From Paenibacillus agri (lineage in GTDB: Bacteria > Bacillota > Bacilli > Paenibacillales > Paenibacillaceae), in NCBI RefSeq assembly GCF_013359945.1, contig NZ_JABWCS010000180.1:1-38974 (forward strand): 38,974 nt of DNA, given 5' to 3'. Shown here one piece after another: positions 22,930-30,767 of the stretch. The notes below the pieces were generated by a model that saw nothing but the letters and a program-made list of their open reading frames with translations, did not search any database and was not told the DNA's origin. Made by a program: the position numbers and the translations under genes. Each line of letters starts with the position of its first letter. The first letter of the stretch is position 1.

Positions 22930-23643
22930 CTATACATCATAGTCAGCTACATAGCTCTGCAATTCTGTATTGTAATAACCGATGCTCCATTCCATAGCTG
23001 TTCCCTGCTCGTTAAAGGAATAACGCGTTCTCTTTAGCACATGGCTATTGCTTGGCAGACGCAGATTCTGCTCCACTTCTGGCGGGGCGAGGGCAACAGA
23101 GAATTCATCCCGCAGCCTGTCGGGAGTAATCCCCTGCTCCTCAAGCCATTCATAGAGAGATCGTCCGCTAAAGCTGGATAGCTCTAAGTCCTCCACAGTC
23201 ATGCTCAGATAATGCGTATAATAAATGTAGGGAGCATCGTTAAGGAAAAAAATACGCTCCAGCTTCAAACAACGCCCGCCGAACAGCCGATAGGGCTCAG
23301 TGCCCTCTGCACATGGATGCACTTCTGCACGCAACCACTCCTTGCGGATGGTATGCCCTGCCTCCACGAGAATTTCCGTGAAATGCTTCCACTTGGACAG
23401 CCGGGAGGTCTCCTTATTGCGGATGACCTTGGTGCCCCTCCCGCTGCCTTTTTCCAGAAAACCTTCCTGAACCAGCTCTTGAACGGCACCCCGAACGGTA
23501 ATCTTACTGACTGCAAATTCCTTTTCCAGCTTCGGCTCGGAAGGAATGATGGACCCTAGCGGATATACGCCGTAAAGAATCCGTTCTTTTAAAATATGCT
23601 TGATTTGCAGGTACAACGGTCTGTCTTGCCTCGACAAACTCAT
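22930..23643 (-). CDS. GntR-family (HutC/UTRA) transcriptional regulator
   Basis: The 237-residue regulator has an N-terminal winged helix (about 1-75: PLYLQIKHILKERILYGVYPLGSIIPSEPKLEKEFAVSKITVRGAVQELVQEG) and a UTRA ligand-binding domain (about 90-235). It is the last gene of the operon and most likely its repressor, with a pathway intermediate as inducer. The natural operator is the 18-bp palindrome at 27618-27635. The start is uncertain: ATG at 23643, or a GTG at 23655 that overlaps the kinase stop codon (TAGTG). I prefer the ATG because the protein then begins MSLSRQDRPLYLQIK, as in relatives. Confidence 0.88.
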   Translation of the reverse strand: MSLSRQDRPLYLQIKHILKERILYGVYPLGSIIPSEPKLEKEFAVSKITVRGAVQELVQEGFLEKGSGRGTKVIRNKETSRLSKWKHFTEILVEAGHTIRKEWLRAEVHPCAEGTEPYRLFGGRCLKLERIFFLNDAPYIYYTHYLSMTVEDLELSSFSGRSLYEWLEEQGITPDRLRDEFSVALAPPEVEQNLRLPSNSHVLKRTRYSFNEQGTAMEWSIGYYNTELQSYVADYDV

Positions 23644-23654
23644 GACAAATTCCA

Positions 23655-24671
23655 CTACCTTTCCACATCGCCTACGGCTTCCGTCATCGCACGGAGAATA
23701 TCTCCTTCCGAAGCCTTCGGCGTATCGCCGGAGATCGTATGGGCGAGCATACCCGCCACCGCCGCGAACCGGACGGTTTGCTCTGCGGGCCAGCCCTCTA
23801 ATTCCCCATGGATAATTCCACTCGCGTAGGCATCTCCTGCACCGATTCTATCATATACAGAGAACCTTAGGGGATCAGCGAACACCAAACTTTGATCCTT
23901 GTATATGTAGCCGAGCAATGAATGTGAATTGTCGCCGTGGATTTCCCGGTGGGTTCCTGCAATGATCTTAATGCCATATTCGTCGGCTACAGCCGGAATG
24001 AGTTCTTCAAGCTGCGCCTTACGTCCCTCTTTGTCCGTGCTCATCCCTAGCGTCCACAAGGCGTCTTTTTCAGTCATCATAACGATGTCCGCCAGCTTCA
24101 GCATGTCCTCATAGTATGGCTTAGCCCGGGTATGACCTTCTGCTCCCCAGAGCGAAGCGCGGTAGTTGGAATCGAAAATCACCAAACCTCCCTGCGCTTT
24201 CACCGCCAAGGCCAGTGCTTTCATATGGCTTCGGACAGCATCGTTCATGGCCAGCGTAATGCCGCAGAAATGAATGGCAGCGATGGACTGGGCTATCCCA
24301 CCGTAATCGTATGTGCCTTCAGGTGCTGTATTAAAGCTGCTCTCCAAACGATTGGTATAGGTTACCCGGCCGGGGCGTACTCCGAATCCATTTTCGAGAA
24401 AATACATCCCCATATAATCTCCTCCGCGCTGGAGGAATTTCGTAGAGATTCCCAGTCCACGCAATTCGGCGGCCGCAGCGTCTCCCACCGGGTTGTGGGG
24501 CAAGCGCGAGATCAGGCAGCCCGTATGCCCGAAGTTGGCCAGCGCTGACAGCATATTCACACCAGTCCCGGAAAAGGAGTAGCGAAGCATATTGCTCTGG
24601 GACAGCAGATCATGGCCCGGCACCTGCAGGCGCATCATGACCTCGCCGAAGGCGGCAATTTTTTTAGGCAT
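23655..24671 (-). CDS. kdgK: PfkB-family sugar kinase, likely 2-dehydro-3-deoxygluconokinase
   Basis: The 338-residue ribokinase-fold kinase starts IAAFGEVMMRLQVPGHDLL, then the Gly-rich FSGTGVNMLSALANFGH. It ends with the catalytic DRIGAGDAYASG (GAGD at 277-280, Asp280 as base). The EVMMRL start and the neighbours point to 2-keto-3-deoxygluconate as substrate, giving KDPG for the adjacent aldolase. It overlaps the aldolase stop by eight bases and its own stop touches the GntR gene. Its presence suggests that phosphorylation happens after uptake, not by a PTS. Substrate specificity is inferred from context. Confidence 0.88.
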   Translation of the reverse strand: MPKKIAAFGEVMMRLQVPGHDLLSQSNMLRYSFSGTGVNMLSALANFGHTGCLISRLPHNPVGDAAAAELRGLGISTKFLQRGGDYMGMYFLENGFGVRPGRVTYTNRLESSFNTAPEGTYDYGGIAQSIAAIHFCGITLAMNDAVRSHMKALALAVKAQGGLVIFDSNYRASLWGAEGHTRAKPYYEDMLKLADIVMMTEKDALWTLGMSTDKEGRKAQLEELIPAVADEYGIKIIAGTHREIHGDNSHSLLGYIYKDQSLVFADPLRFSVYDRIGAGDAYASGIIHGELEGWPAEQTVRFAAVAGMLAHTISGDTPKASEGDILRAMTEAVGDVER

Positions 24672-25419
24672 AGGCGTTAGCCAGCTTTTTCATCATTTGC
24701 AGCAAAGTCCGCACGTCTTCTATATTCGTCTTGCCAGATGCCTTGTCGATAATCGAAGAATACACATGGGGGATAACCTGCTGCACTCCGGCTTCCAGAG
24801 CGATGCGCAAAATGGCTTCAAAATTCTCCATATCAATGCCGCCTGTTGGCTCCAGCGCAAAGTTCTCCTCGGCGCAGGCCTTGGCTACAGCACGATATTC
24901 CTCTTCAAGCTCCAGGCCTTGCATCGGGAAATACTTGATCGCATTTCCGCCCATATCCCGGATCAGTGCAATCGCTGCCTTAACCGGTACAATGGCATGT
25001 TCCTCTCCCGCTGCACTCAGCGGACCTGTCGAAATATTCACATAACCTGGACGGCCGGTAGGCGATACCAGACTGTTAATCCAGCTGTCTGTTCCCCCAA
25101 GATTGGCCCGGGTAGCTCCCACGGCAGGGAATACCTGATTGATATGACTTCCCCCGTAATGCTTAGCAATCTCGGCAACAACGGCTGCCTGGCGGTTATC
25201 TCCTGCGCCAAGTCCAATCGACACGGCATCATCAATCTCCTTCCCGTATTCGCGCATTGCGGTCACGGCTTCCTCTGCTGTCTTATAGCTTTTAGAAAGA
25301 ACGCCTACCAGAACATATCCTTCTGCCGCTTCATAAATATCTTTGGCGTTCTCAATATCCTTAGCTAGTACATTTAATGCCACCCGGTTGTTATAAAAGC
25401 GCTTTGCAATGTTGGACAT
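24664..25419 (-). CDS. dgaF: KDGP aldolase, DgaF type
   Basis: The 251-residue protein matches the DgaF family of 2-dehydro-3-deoxyphosphogluconate aldolases (DUF1341), which differ from the classical Eda enzyme. Visible segments are YVLVGVLSKSYKTAEEAV, GAGDNRQAAVVAEIAKHY, GYVNISTGPLSA, AIKYFPMQGL with the likely Schiff-base Lys, and ALEPTGGIDMENF. It would split KDPG to pyruvate and glyceraldehyde-3-phosphate. AGGAGG lies eight bases before the ATG at 25419, which starts one base after the dgaE stop codon. It overlaps kdgK by eight bases. Confidence 0.9.
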   Translation of the reverse strand: MSNIAKRFYNNRVALNVLAKDIENAKDIYEAAEGYVLVGVLSKSYKTAEEAVTAMREYGKEIDDAVSIGLGAGDNRQAAVVAEIAKHYGGSHINQVFPAVGATRANLGGTDSWINSLVSPTGRPGYVNISTGPLSAAGEEHAIVPVKAAIALIRDMGGNAIKYFPMQGLELEEEYRAVAKACAEENFALEPTGGIDMENFEAILRIALEAGVQQVIPHVYSSIIDKASGKTNIEDVRTLLQMMKKLANAYA

Positions 25420-25420
25420 G

Positions 25421-26524
25421 TTATTTTCCTCCTGCCAATTTATAAATTTCTGATTGGATAACCTCGATGTCATCGCCCAGCAGCGGACGCGGATCAATGT
25501 CGAAATAGCCCTGTCTTGCACCATAGTCCCGTGTATATATCGCGATATCGCCCTCTCTCAGCTTCTGGACAGCTGTTACAGCACTAATTCCAGTCTGCGT
25601 CTGATCCAGGTGCACACGCCCCCGATAGATTGCGCGTCCCGCCTCGTCCTGCACAATCGTCACCTTCACACCAGGCACTTCGTTCAGCGTGAGCAGGGTT
25701 TGGAGTAGTGCTTTTTCCTGTTCGCTGCGGTCTTCTTTAACGATGTATTCGTCCAGCGCCTGTAGCAGTCCAAAGGCTGTCTCCTTGCCCACCTTCATAC
25801 TCCGCCCTATGCCGTGCAGCTGCACCTTCAGCCATTCGATATAAGTACGCCGCCCGGCAACGATGCCGGAGGTCGGACCTTCAATCGCTTTAGAGCCGCT
25901 ATAGATGGCTAGGTCAGAACATTTCACGTACTTGTGGATATCTTCCTCGGCTGCCGCATCGACAATCAGAGGAACACCCCGCCGCTGGGCAATTTCCCAA
26001 GCTTCTTCGACAGAGATCATATTTTTCTGAACCGCATGATGTGATTTCACATAGAGGATCGCTGCGGTGGTATCGCTGATAGCATCCTCAATATGCTCGC
26101 CTCGGCCTTCGTTGGCATAGCCAACCTCGACCAGTTTGCCTCCGCCCAGGTACACCATCGTTTCCACAGGCGCACCATACTGCACATTGTGGCCTTTGAG
26201 GATAATAATCTCATTCCGCAAAATCTTATCCTGATGCAGACGCTCGCTGATCCGGCGGTTGCCTTGCGTCACCAAGGCGGCTACCGACAGCGCGATTCCG
26301 CTGGAAGCTGAGTTCACGATGACCGCCGCTTCGGAGCCGAGAATACGTGCAATATAATCGCCCCCCTTATCGACCAGATCGGCAACTTCCACATAGCTCT
26401 GCCCGCCTTTTTTCATAGCCTCCATAACGGTATTGGTGGGTGCCGATACCCCCAGTATGCTCATTCGTCCGCTGGCATTAATAACACGCTTAAGCCCGTA
26501 CTTCGCATTCAATGAATTCTCCAT
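25421..26524 (-). CDS. dgaE: PLP-dependent ammonia lyase, DgaE type (SelA-like fold)
   Basis: The 367-residue fold-type I PLP enzyme starts MENSLNAKYGLKRVINASGRMSILG. It has the Asp that binds the PLP nitrogen in LIVDAAAEED (about 189) and the Schiff-base Lys212 in YSGSKAIEGPTSG. This SKAIEGP motif and the INASG start are those of the SelA-like/DgaE group. In Salmonella, DgaE converts D-glucosaminate-6-phosphate to KDGP and ammonia. Here the next genes are an aldolase and a KDG kinase, so the substrate may be unphosphorylated. The start at 26524 has AAAGGAG nine bases upstream and overlaps the metallohydrolase gene by 35 bases. Confidence 0.9.
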   Translation of the reverse strand: MENSLNAKYGLKRVINASGRMSILGVSAPTNTVMEAMKKGGQSYVEVADLVDKGGDYIARILGSEAAVIVNSASSGIALSVAALVTQGNRRISERLHQDKILRNEIIILKGHNVQYGAPVETMVYLGGGKLVEVGYANEGRGEHIEDAISDTTAAILYVKSHHAVQKNMISVEEAWEIAQRRGVPLIVDAAAEEDIHKYVKCSDLAIYSGSKAIEGPTSGIVAGRRTYIEWLKVQLHGIGRSMKVGKETAFGLLQALDEYIVKEDRSEQEKALLQTLLTLNEVPGVKVTIVQDEAGRAIYRGRVHLDQTQTGISAVTAVQKLREGDIAIYTRDYGARQGYFDIDPRPLLGDDIEVIQSEIYKLAGGK

Positions 26525-27602
26525 GTGCAACAGCTCCTTTAACCTGGATGAGTTGATCTGTATTTCTTTGCTCTCCTTCGGAATCCACCAGTACGGCTGG
26601 CCCCTTCTCTACGGTGAACAATGTGAGGTTGGCAGGTTCTCCGATCCTTATCCGGCCCAGCTCCGGCTTGCCCAGCCAATCCGCTGCCCGTGTAGTGACT
26701 GCCGCAAGTGTATCCTCTAGTGAATAACCCAGATACAAAAACTTAGATAACACGTTCGCCAAGCTGTAGACCGGACCGTTCAGCCGGTTGCCGCGATAAA
26801 TATCGGTGCTGATGGTATCCGGCGGAATGCCGTAACGCTTAGCCGCTTCAGCGATTTTGAAGGAAAAGCTTGCTGTCCCATGACCTACATCCAGATGAAC
26901 ACCCCGCTCAATCGCCTCTTGCAGCACCTTCAGGGGTTGACCTTCTTCGTCGAACAGATTATTGCTCTTGCCATTCAGGTAATGCGTGATGATGTCTCCG
27001 CGCTCGAGCAGCGGCACCACCTCCTCGATCTCCGGGGGACCGGAGCCGATATGCACCATGATCCGTAACCCTGTCTCGTCAGACAATTCCCGGGCTCTGC
27101 GCAGTGGTTCAATGCCCTGCTCTCCCACTACGCTTTGGCTGATTCTTGCTTTTAATCCCACGATGAACGCGCGGTTCTTCAGCACGGCTTCCTGAACTCT
27201 AATCTTGTCGATCCATTCCAACTGGGACAATTCATCCACCCGCTGCAACCCAATTCGGGAAATGTTCAGAAAAGCAAACAGACGAGTCTTGGTGGTACTC
27301 GCGCTGCCAGCAAGCTCGGCGATCCGGTCGCTTCCGCAGCTCCCCGCATCGACAATCGTGGTGACGCCCTGTCGCACACCTATTGCATCAATCTCGTCAC
27401 CATAGGGATGAAATTCGGGAAAGGCATGCACATGCATATCAATCCACCCGCTGGTCACATAAGCTCCAGCCCCGTCCCACACTTGCTGTCCACGACCTGC
27501 CCCAGGCTCCGTAATGTCTGCAATTCGGCCATTTTCTATGATGATATCCAGGGCCTGCCCATTGATGCTTTTTAAATTACGAAGCACGAGCCTTTCTTCC
27601 AA
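26490..27602 (-). CDS. Amidohydrolase/deacetylase-family metallohydrolase
   Basis: This amidohydrolase-superfamily protein has the metal ligands in order: HVH in GWIDMHVHAFPEF, a likely carboxylated Lys in VGLKARISQS, His in IMVHIGSGPP, His in ITHYLNGKS, and DVGHGTASF near the active-site Asp. It begins with the usual EERLVLRNLKSINGQALDIIIENGRI beta-sandwich. It is the first gene of the operon, so it may deacylate the imported amino-sugar acid before deamination. The start is a TTG at 27602, with GAGGTG eight bases upstream. The ATG at 27620 lies inside the operator palindrome and has no ribosome site. The exact reaction is unknown. Confidence 0.82.
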   Translation of the reverse strand: MEERLVLRNLKSINGQALDIIIENGRIADITEPGAGRGQQVWDGAGAYVTSGWIDMHVHAFPEFHPYGDEIDAIGVRQGVTTIVDAGSCGSDRIAELAGSASTTKTRLFAFLNISRIGLQRVDELSQLEWIDKIRVQEAVLKNRAFIVGLKARISQSVVGEQGIEPLRRARELSDETGLRIMVHIGSGPPEIEEVVPLLERGDIITHYLNGKSNNLFDEEGQPLKVLQEAIERGVHLDVGHGTASFSFKIAEAAKRYGIPPDTISTDIYRGNRLNGPVYSLANVLSKFLYLGYSLEDTLAAVTTRAADWLGKPELGRIRIGEPANLTLFTVEKGPAVLVDSEGEQRNTDQLIQVKGAVAHGEFIECEVRA

Positions 27603-27617
27603 CTCTCCCACCTCATT

Positions 27618-27635
27618 CATTATAACGTTATAATG
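27618..27635. promoter_or_regulatory. 18-bp perfect palindrome, likely operator for the GntR regulator
   Basis: CATTATAACGTTATAATG is a perfect palindrome at about +40 to +57 of the transcript, in the leader of the metallohydrolase gene. Binding there would block elongation or early transcription. It is assigned to the operon's own GntR protein by context. Confidence 0.7.
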
Positions 27636-27680
27636 TTTAATGACAGTATGAACCTGTAGATCAATGGTTTTCTTACTCCT

Positions 27681-27709
27681 ATCATATTCAAGTTGCAGGT
27701 ACCTGGCAA
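27681..27709 (-). promoter_or_regulatory. Sigma-A promoter of the amino-sugar-acid operon
   Basis: On the minus strand: TTGCCA (27709-27704), 17 bases, TATGAT (27686-27681). Transcription should begin near 27674. Confidence 0.8.
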
Positions 27710-27981
27710 GTATTTTACATAAAACCACCTATATAAGCCGAACAAAAGAAATTAACAAAAAGCAAAGATGAGCGAATGGGGAAGTTTGGAACTGTGTAAG
27801 TGGAAAGAACGTATGAAAGCAGCCTTCAGCCTTCCATAGGAAAGCTGGCACCGGAACATAGATCGTCTTCAGCAAGACCTCTAACCATGGCTGTTCAAAC
27901 CCAGCGATATCATTAGAAGCAGTATATTCCCCTTCACCTGCCATCGTCTAAACAGTGAAAAAGAGGAGCCATCTCCCCAAC

Positions 27982-28166
27982 TAACAGCATTTTTGTACCT
28001 TATTTTTCTTCAAAATAGGAAAATGAGGGAAATAAGAGCATTATTGTATCTTATTTTTCGAAAAAACACACTGGACGGGGTATTCTGGAAGATTTAAGGT
28101 ACAATATTGCACTTAATCTCTACTATCCCCTAGCTCCAAAGGATTTAAGGTACGAAAATGCCGTTA
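27982..28166. repeat. Four-unit inverted array, locus 3 (21-bp units, 51-bp period)
   Basis: Units are 27982-28002 and 28033-28053 (forward), 28095-28115 and 28146-28166 (reverse). The unit is of the same family as locus 2 (core GCATTTTTGTACCTTA). The period inside each pair is exactly 51 bp and the spacers are 30, 41 and 30 bp with no shared sequence. Units 1 and 4 both start TAAC, and units 2 and 3 share TATTG, so outer and inner pairs co-vary. Confidence 0.88.
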
Positions 28167-28251
28167 ATTACACTTCGATCCTTCTTATAAGCTCTCTTTC
28201 TTAGCTATGTTTGTTTTTTTAATGCGCTCTATCTATTCCACCATTCCCTAT

Positions 28252-28306
28252 GAAAAAAAGAGTAATTCTAGAGACTGCAATTGAACAGCAGTCTTTAGAA
28301 TTACTC
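28252..28306 (-). terminator. Terminator of the nucleoside operon
   Basis: GAGTAATTCTAGAGACTGC (28260-28278) pairs with GCAGTCTTTAGAATTACTC (28288-28306), 18 of 19 bp. On the minus strand it is followed by seven U (plus A at 28253-28259). Confidence 0.92.
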
Positions 28307-28340
28307 CTCGAAGCCAGATAGTCTCCAAGTCCTCAACGAT

Positions 28341-29744
28341 TTATGCCTTAGCAGACGCCTCAAATTCCCCGCGCAGCTTCAGGAACACCTGATAGCTCCG
28401 CTCGGCACATTCCGAGATCGCAATCGGATGGAAGCCGGGCAGATCCGCGTACAGCGTATCGTTCAGCGGTCCGGTCCAGCGCTGCGGCAACTGACTCGCC
28501 CCTAGCTTCGCGCCCATAATGGAGCCGACCGTCGCACCATTGCAGTCGGTGTCCATACCGCCGTAGACGGAGGTCACGACGGCCTTCTCGAAGTCGTCCC
28601 CGCCATAGACCAGTGACGCCGCCACCAGAGCCGCATTGTTGTTCGTATGCACCGCATCATAATGGCTGAAGGTATCCCAAATGGTGCTGACCAACTCCCG
28701 TTCGCTCTTGGCAGAACGGGCAATTTCCACACCGCGCCGCACATCGCTGGCAAGGCGGCTGGTGTGCGGAATCTCGCTCAAGCCGATCTCAATGATCCGC
28801 TCGCTATCGCTTTCAGCGAACGCGGCGGATATCATCGCCGCGTTGAACATCTCGCCGTAGATGCCGTTCTTCTCATGGGAGAAGGAGGCATCCCGCCAGC
28901 CCAGCTCCGCCGCGAGCTCCGGGTGGCCCGCTGCGCCGTAGGCCAGCCCATCGGCGCGAATGGCGGCGCCGATCCATTCGCGGTACGGATTCAGATGCAT
29001 CCGTACCCGCTCCTGCCGCCGGCTCCAATCCGCCGGCTTCCCGCCATGCAGGTGACTCGTCTCCTGCATGAAGTTCATATAGGCCTGCGTCTCCGCCGTG
29101 CAGACCTGGCTGTACGTCAAGTGGCGATGCCACAGCTTGCCGACATCCCATGAATCCCAAGCCAGCCCCTTTTGCTCCAGCAGCAGGAGGCCAAGCACCG
29201 TATAGCGGATGTCATCATCGCTTTCCATATGCCGGATGGTCTCTGCTGTGCTCGCAAAAGTCCATTCGCTTAAGCCAAGCCCATACTCTGCGGCAGCCCG
29301 CGAGTGCCCCGGAGTATAGCCCTTAATCGGCCAGGCATCGGCCCCGCGGAACCACAGCTCGACATTCTCCCAGCCGGGACGACCGTCCTTGCCATAGAGA
29401 TAATCCCAGTATTCCAGCGGCTTGCCAAGTGCGCAGCCGACGCTGCGCCCGAGCCAGGCACCGTAGAATTTATCGCGCCATTCCGACTCGCTCCACCCGG
29501 TGTCCAGCTTACGCGGACCCTCTGGACGAAGCGCGCGAATGTCCTCCAGCCGGGAAGGCTCCTGATAAGGGAAATCCTCAGCTACTTCCAGTTGCATCAG
29601 TTCCTCGTAGACCTTCATCAGCTTCGCTTCATCGTCTCCGGCTGCTTCCAGCTTACCGGCAAAACCATCCGTGCGGCAGCCTTCTTCCCCGCGCTGGATC
29701 ATCTCCAGCCGCACGGTCTCGCGCAGTGTCTCCCAACCTGCCAT
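28341..29744 (-). CDS. ADP-ribosylglycohydrolase-family protein
   Basis: The 467-residue protein has the ARH/DraG fold motifs: YGAWLGRSVGCALGKPLE (about 94-111) at the start of the catalytic domain, an acidic cluster ESDDDIRYT (174-182), and the metal-binding YGGMDTDCNGATVGSIMG (DTDCN at 398-402). An N-terminal helical extension of about 85 residues is unusual. Family members remove ADP-ribose from proteins or small molecules using two Mg ions; many bacterial members of unknown substrate sit beside nucleoside hydrolases. It starts three bases after the nucleoside hydrolase stop codon with GGAAGGGAA upstream. It is the last gene of the operon. Context suggests a small ADP-ribosyl or ribosyl compound as substrate. 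Confidence 0.88.
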   Translation of the reverse strand: MAGWETLRETVRLEMIQRGEEGCRTDGFAGKLEAAGDDEAKLMKVYEELMQLEVAEDFPYQEPSRLEDIRALRPEGPRKLDTGWSESEWRDKFYGAWLGRSVGCALGKPLEYWDYLYGKDGRPGWENVELWFRGADAWPIKGYTPGHSRAAAEYGLGLSEWTFASTAETIRHMESDDDIRYTVLGLLLLEQKGLAWDSWDVGKLWHRHLTYSQVCTAETQAYMNFMQETSHLHGGKPADWSRRQERVRMHLNPYREWIGAAIRADGLAYGAAGHPELAAELGWRDASFSHEKNGIYGEMFNAAMISAAFAESDSERIIEIGLSEIPHTSRLASDVRRGVEIARSAKSERELVSTIWDTFSHYDAVHTNNNAALVAASLVYGGDDFEKAVVTSVYGGMDTDCNGATVGSIMGAKLGASQLPQRWTGPLNDTLYADLPGFHPIAISECAERSYQVFLKLRGEFEASAKA

Positions 29745-29747
29745 AAG

Positions 29748-30704
29748 CTAGTTCCCTTCCGCAGAACGCAGAAGCTCTTGATCCAGGCGCTCCAGCGAGT
29801 CGAACAGCAGCTTCATGAATGCCTCGCGGTCCACACCCAGCAGTACCTCCGTGTTGGCTGGACGGTCAGGCTTCTTGCGTCTGTCCGCAACAGTCATCCC
29901 CCGGGTCAATTTACCCTCTGTCTCCACGGTTACATAGAGCTTCTCAGAGGTGAACAGCTCCGGATGCAGCAGCCAGGCGATGGCACAAGGATCATGCAGG
30001 GCGCTGCCCACAAAGCCCATTTTTTTACCGAAGATGGAATAGAAGTCGAGCAGTTCACCTACCATAACCGAGACCGGCCCCCGCTGTTTCAGTGCCTCGA
30101 TCTCTTCTTCAATGATAGCCGCCTTATCCGTCACGTCCAGGCCACTCATCGTAATCGGAATACCGGATTCGAACACGATGCGTGCCGCTTCCGGGTCTAC
30201 ATAAATATTGAACTCCGCAGTTGCGGTAACATTGCCGTAGGCCAAGCCCCCGCCCATGAGGGAGATCTTCTCGATCTTCTCCTTCACTTCAGGGTAAGCC
30301 GTAAGCAGCAGGGCGATATTCGTTAAGGGTGCGGTAGGCACCAGTGTAATTTTCTCTTCGGAAGAACGGATGATATTCAGCATGAATTCCACCGCACCTT
30401 GTTCTACCGGACGGAATTTGCTAGGCGGCAGCAACGGACCATCCATGCCTGACTCACCATGCGCTGCTTCTCCGGTTACAAGCTTTCCAAGCAGCGGTGC
30501 AGCAGCACCTTTGGCCACCGGGATATCGGCGTTGATAAAGCTGAGCAGCTTCAGCGTGTTATCCGTGATTTTATCCAGAATCTGATTGCCGCCCACCGTC
30601 GTAATTCCCCGGATATCCAGTTGATCCCGGTGTGCATAGGCTAGCAGAATCGCAATCGCATCATCATGACCCGGATCACAATCGATAATAATAGGTGTAG
30701 CCAT
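29748..30704 (-). CDS. Inosine/uridine-preferring nucleoside hydrolase
   Basis: The 318-residue protein starts MATPIIIDCDPGHDDAIAILLAY with the calcium-binding DxDxxxDD cluster. It continues VGGNQILDKITDNTLKLL and LVPTAPLTNIALLL, and the C-terminal HDPCAIAWLLHPELF carries the catalytic and metal-binding His/Asp. It hydrolyses ribonucleosides to base and ribose in the cytosol. The start at 30704 follows AGGAGCGAGACAACT; an ATG six codons earlier lacks a ribosome site. It lies between the transporter permease and the ADP-ribosylglycohydrolase gene, so imported nucleosides are probably its substrate. Confidence 0.95.
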   Translation of the reverse strand: MATPIIIDCDPGHDDAIAILLAYAHRDQLDIRGITTVGGNQILDKITDNTLKLLSFINADIPVAKGAAAPLLGKLVTGEAAHGESGMDGPLLPPSKFRPVEQGAVEFMLNIIRSSEEKITLVPTAPLTNIALLLTAYPEVKEKIEKISLMGGGLAYGNVTATAEFNIYVDPEAARIVFESGIPITMSGLDVTDKAAIIEEEIEALKQRGPVSVMVGELLDFYSIFGKKMGFVGSALHDPCAIAWLLHPELFTSEKLYVTVETEGKLTRGMTVADRRKKPDRPANTEVLLGVDREAFMKLLFDSLERLDQELLRSAEGN

Positions 30705-30767
30705 AGTTGTCTCGCTCCTCATTTTGTAGATCTGTATGTCCGTCTGTTTAGGTTCTCTCCACTATTT

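Larger units (their letters stand above)
27710..28340. other. Gap between the amino-sugar-acid and nucleoside operons
   Basis: No gene is seen in about 630 bases. A 71-codon frame at 27729-27944 (minus) has no ribosome site and no recognisable content. The gap holds the four-unit array at 27982-28166 and the terminator at 28252-28306. Confidence 0.5.

Noticed and set aside
27729..27944. 71-codon minus-strand frame in the gap before the metallohydrolase operon
   Set aside because: No ribosome site and no recognisable content; it overlaps the promoter-upstream region only.
29304..30326. 340-codon plus-strand open frame
   Set aside because: It lies opposite the ADP-ribosylglycohydrolase and nucleoside hydrolase genes, both with clear motifs; its translation is rich in Leu, Gln and His and shows no domain.
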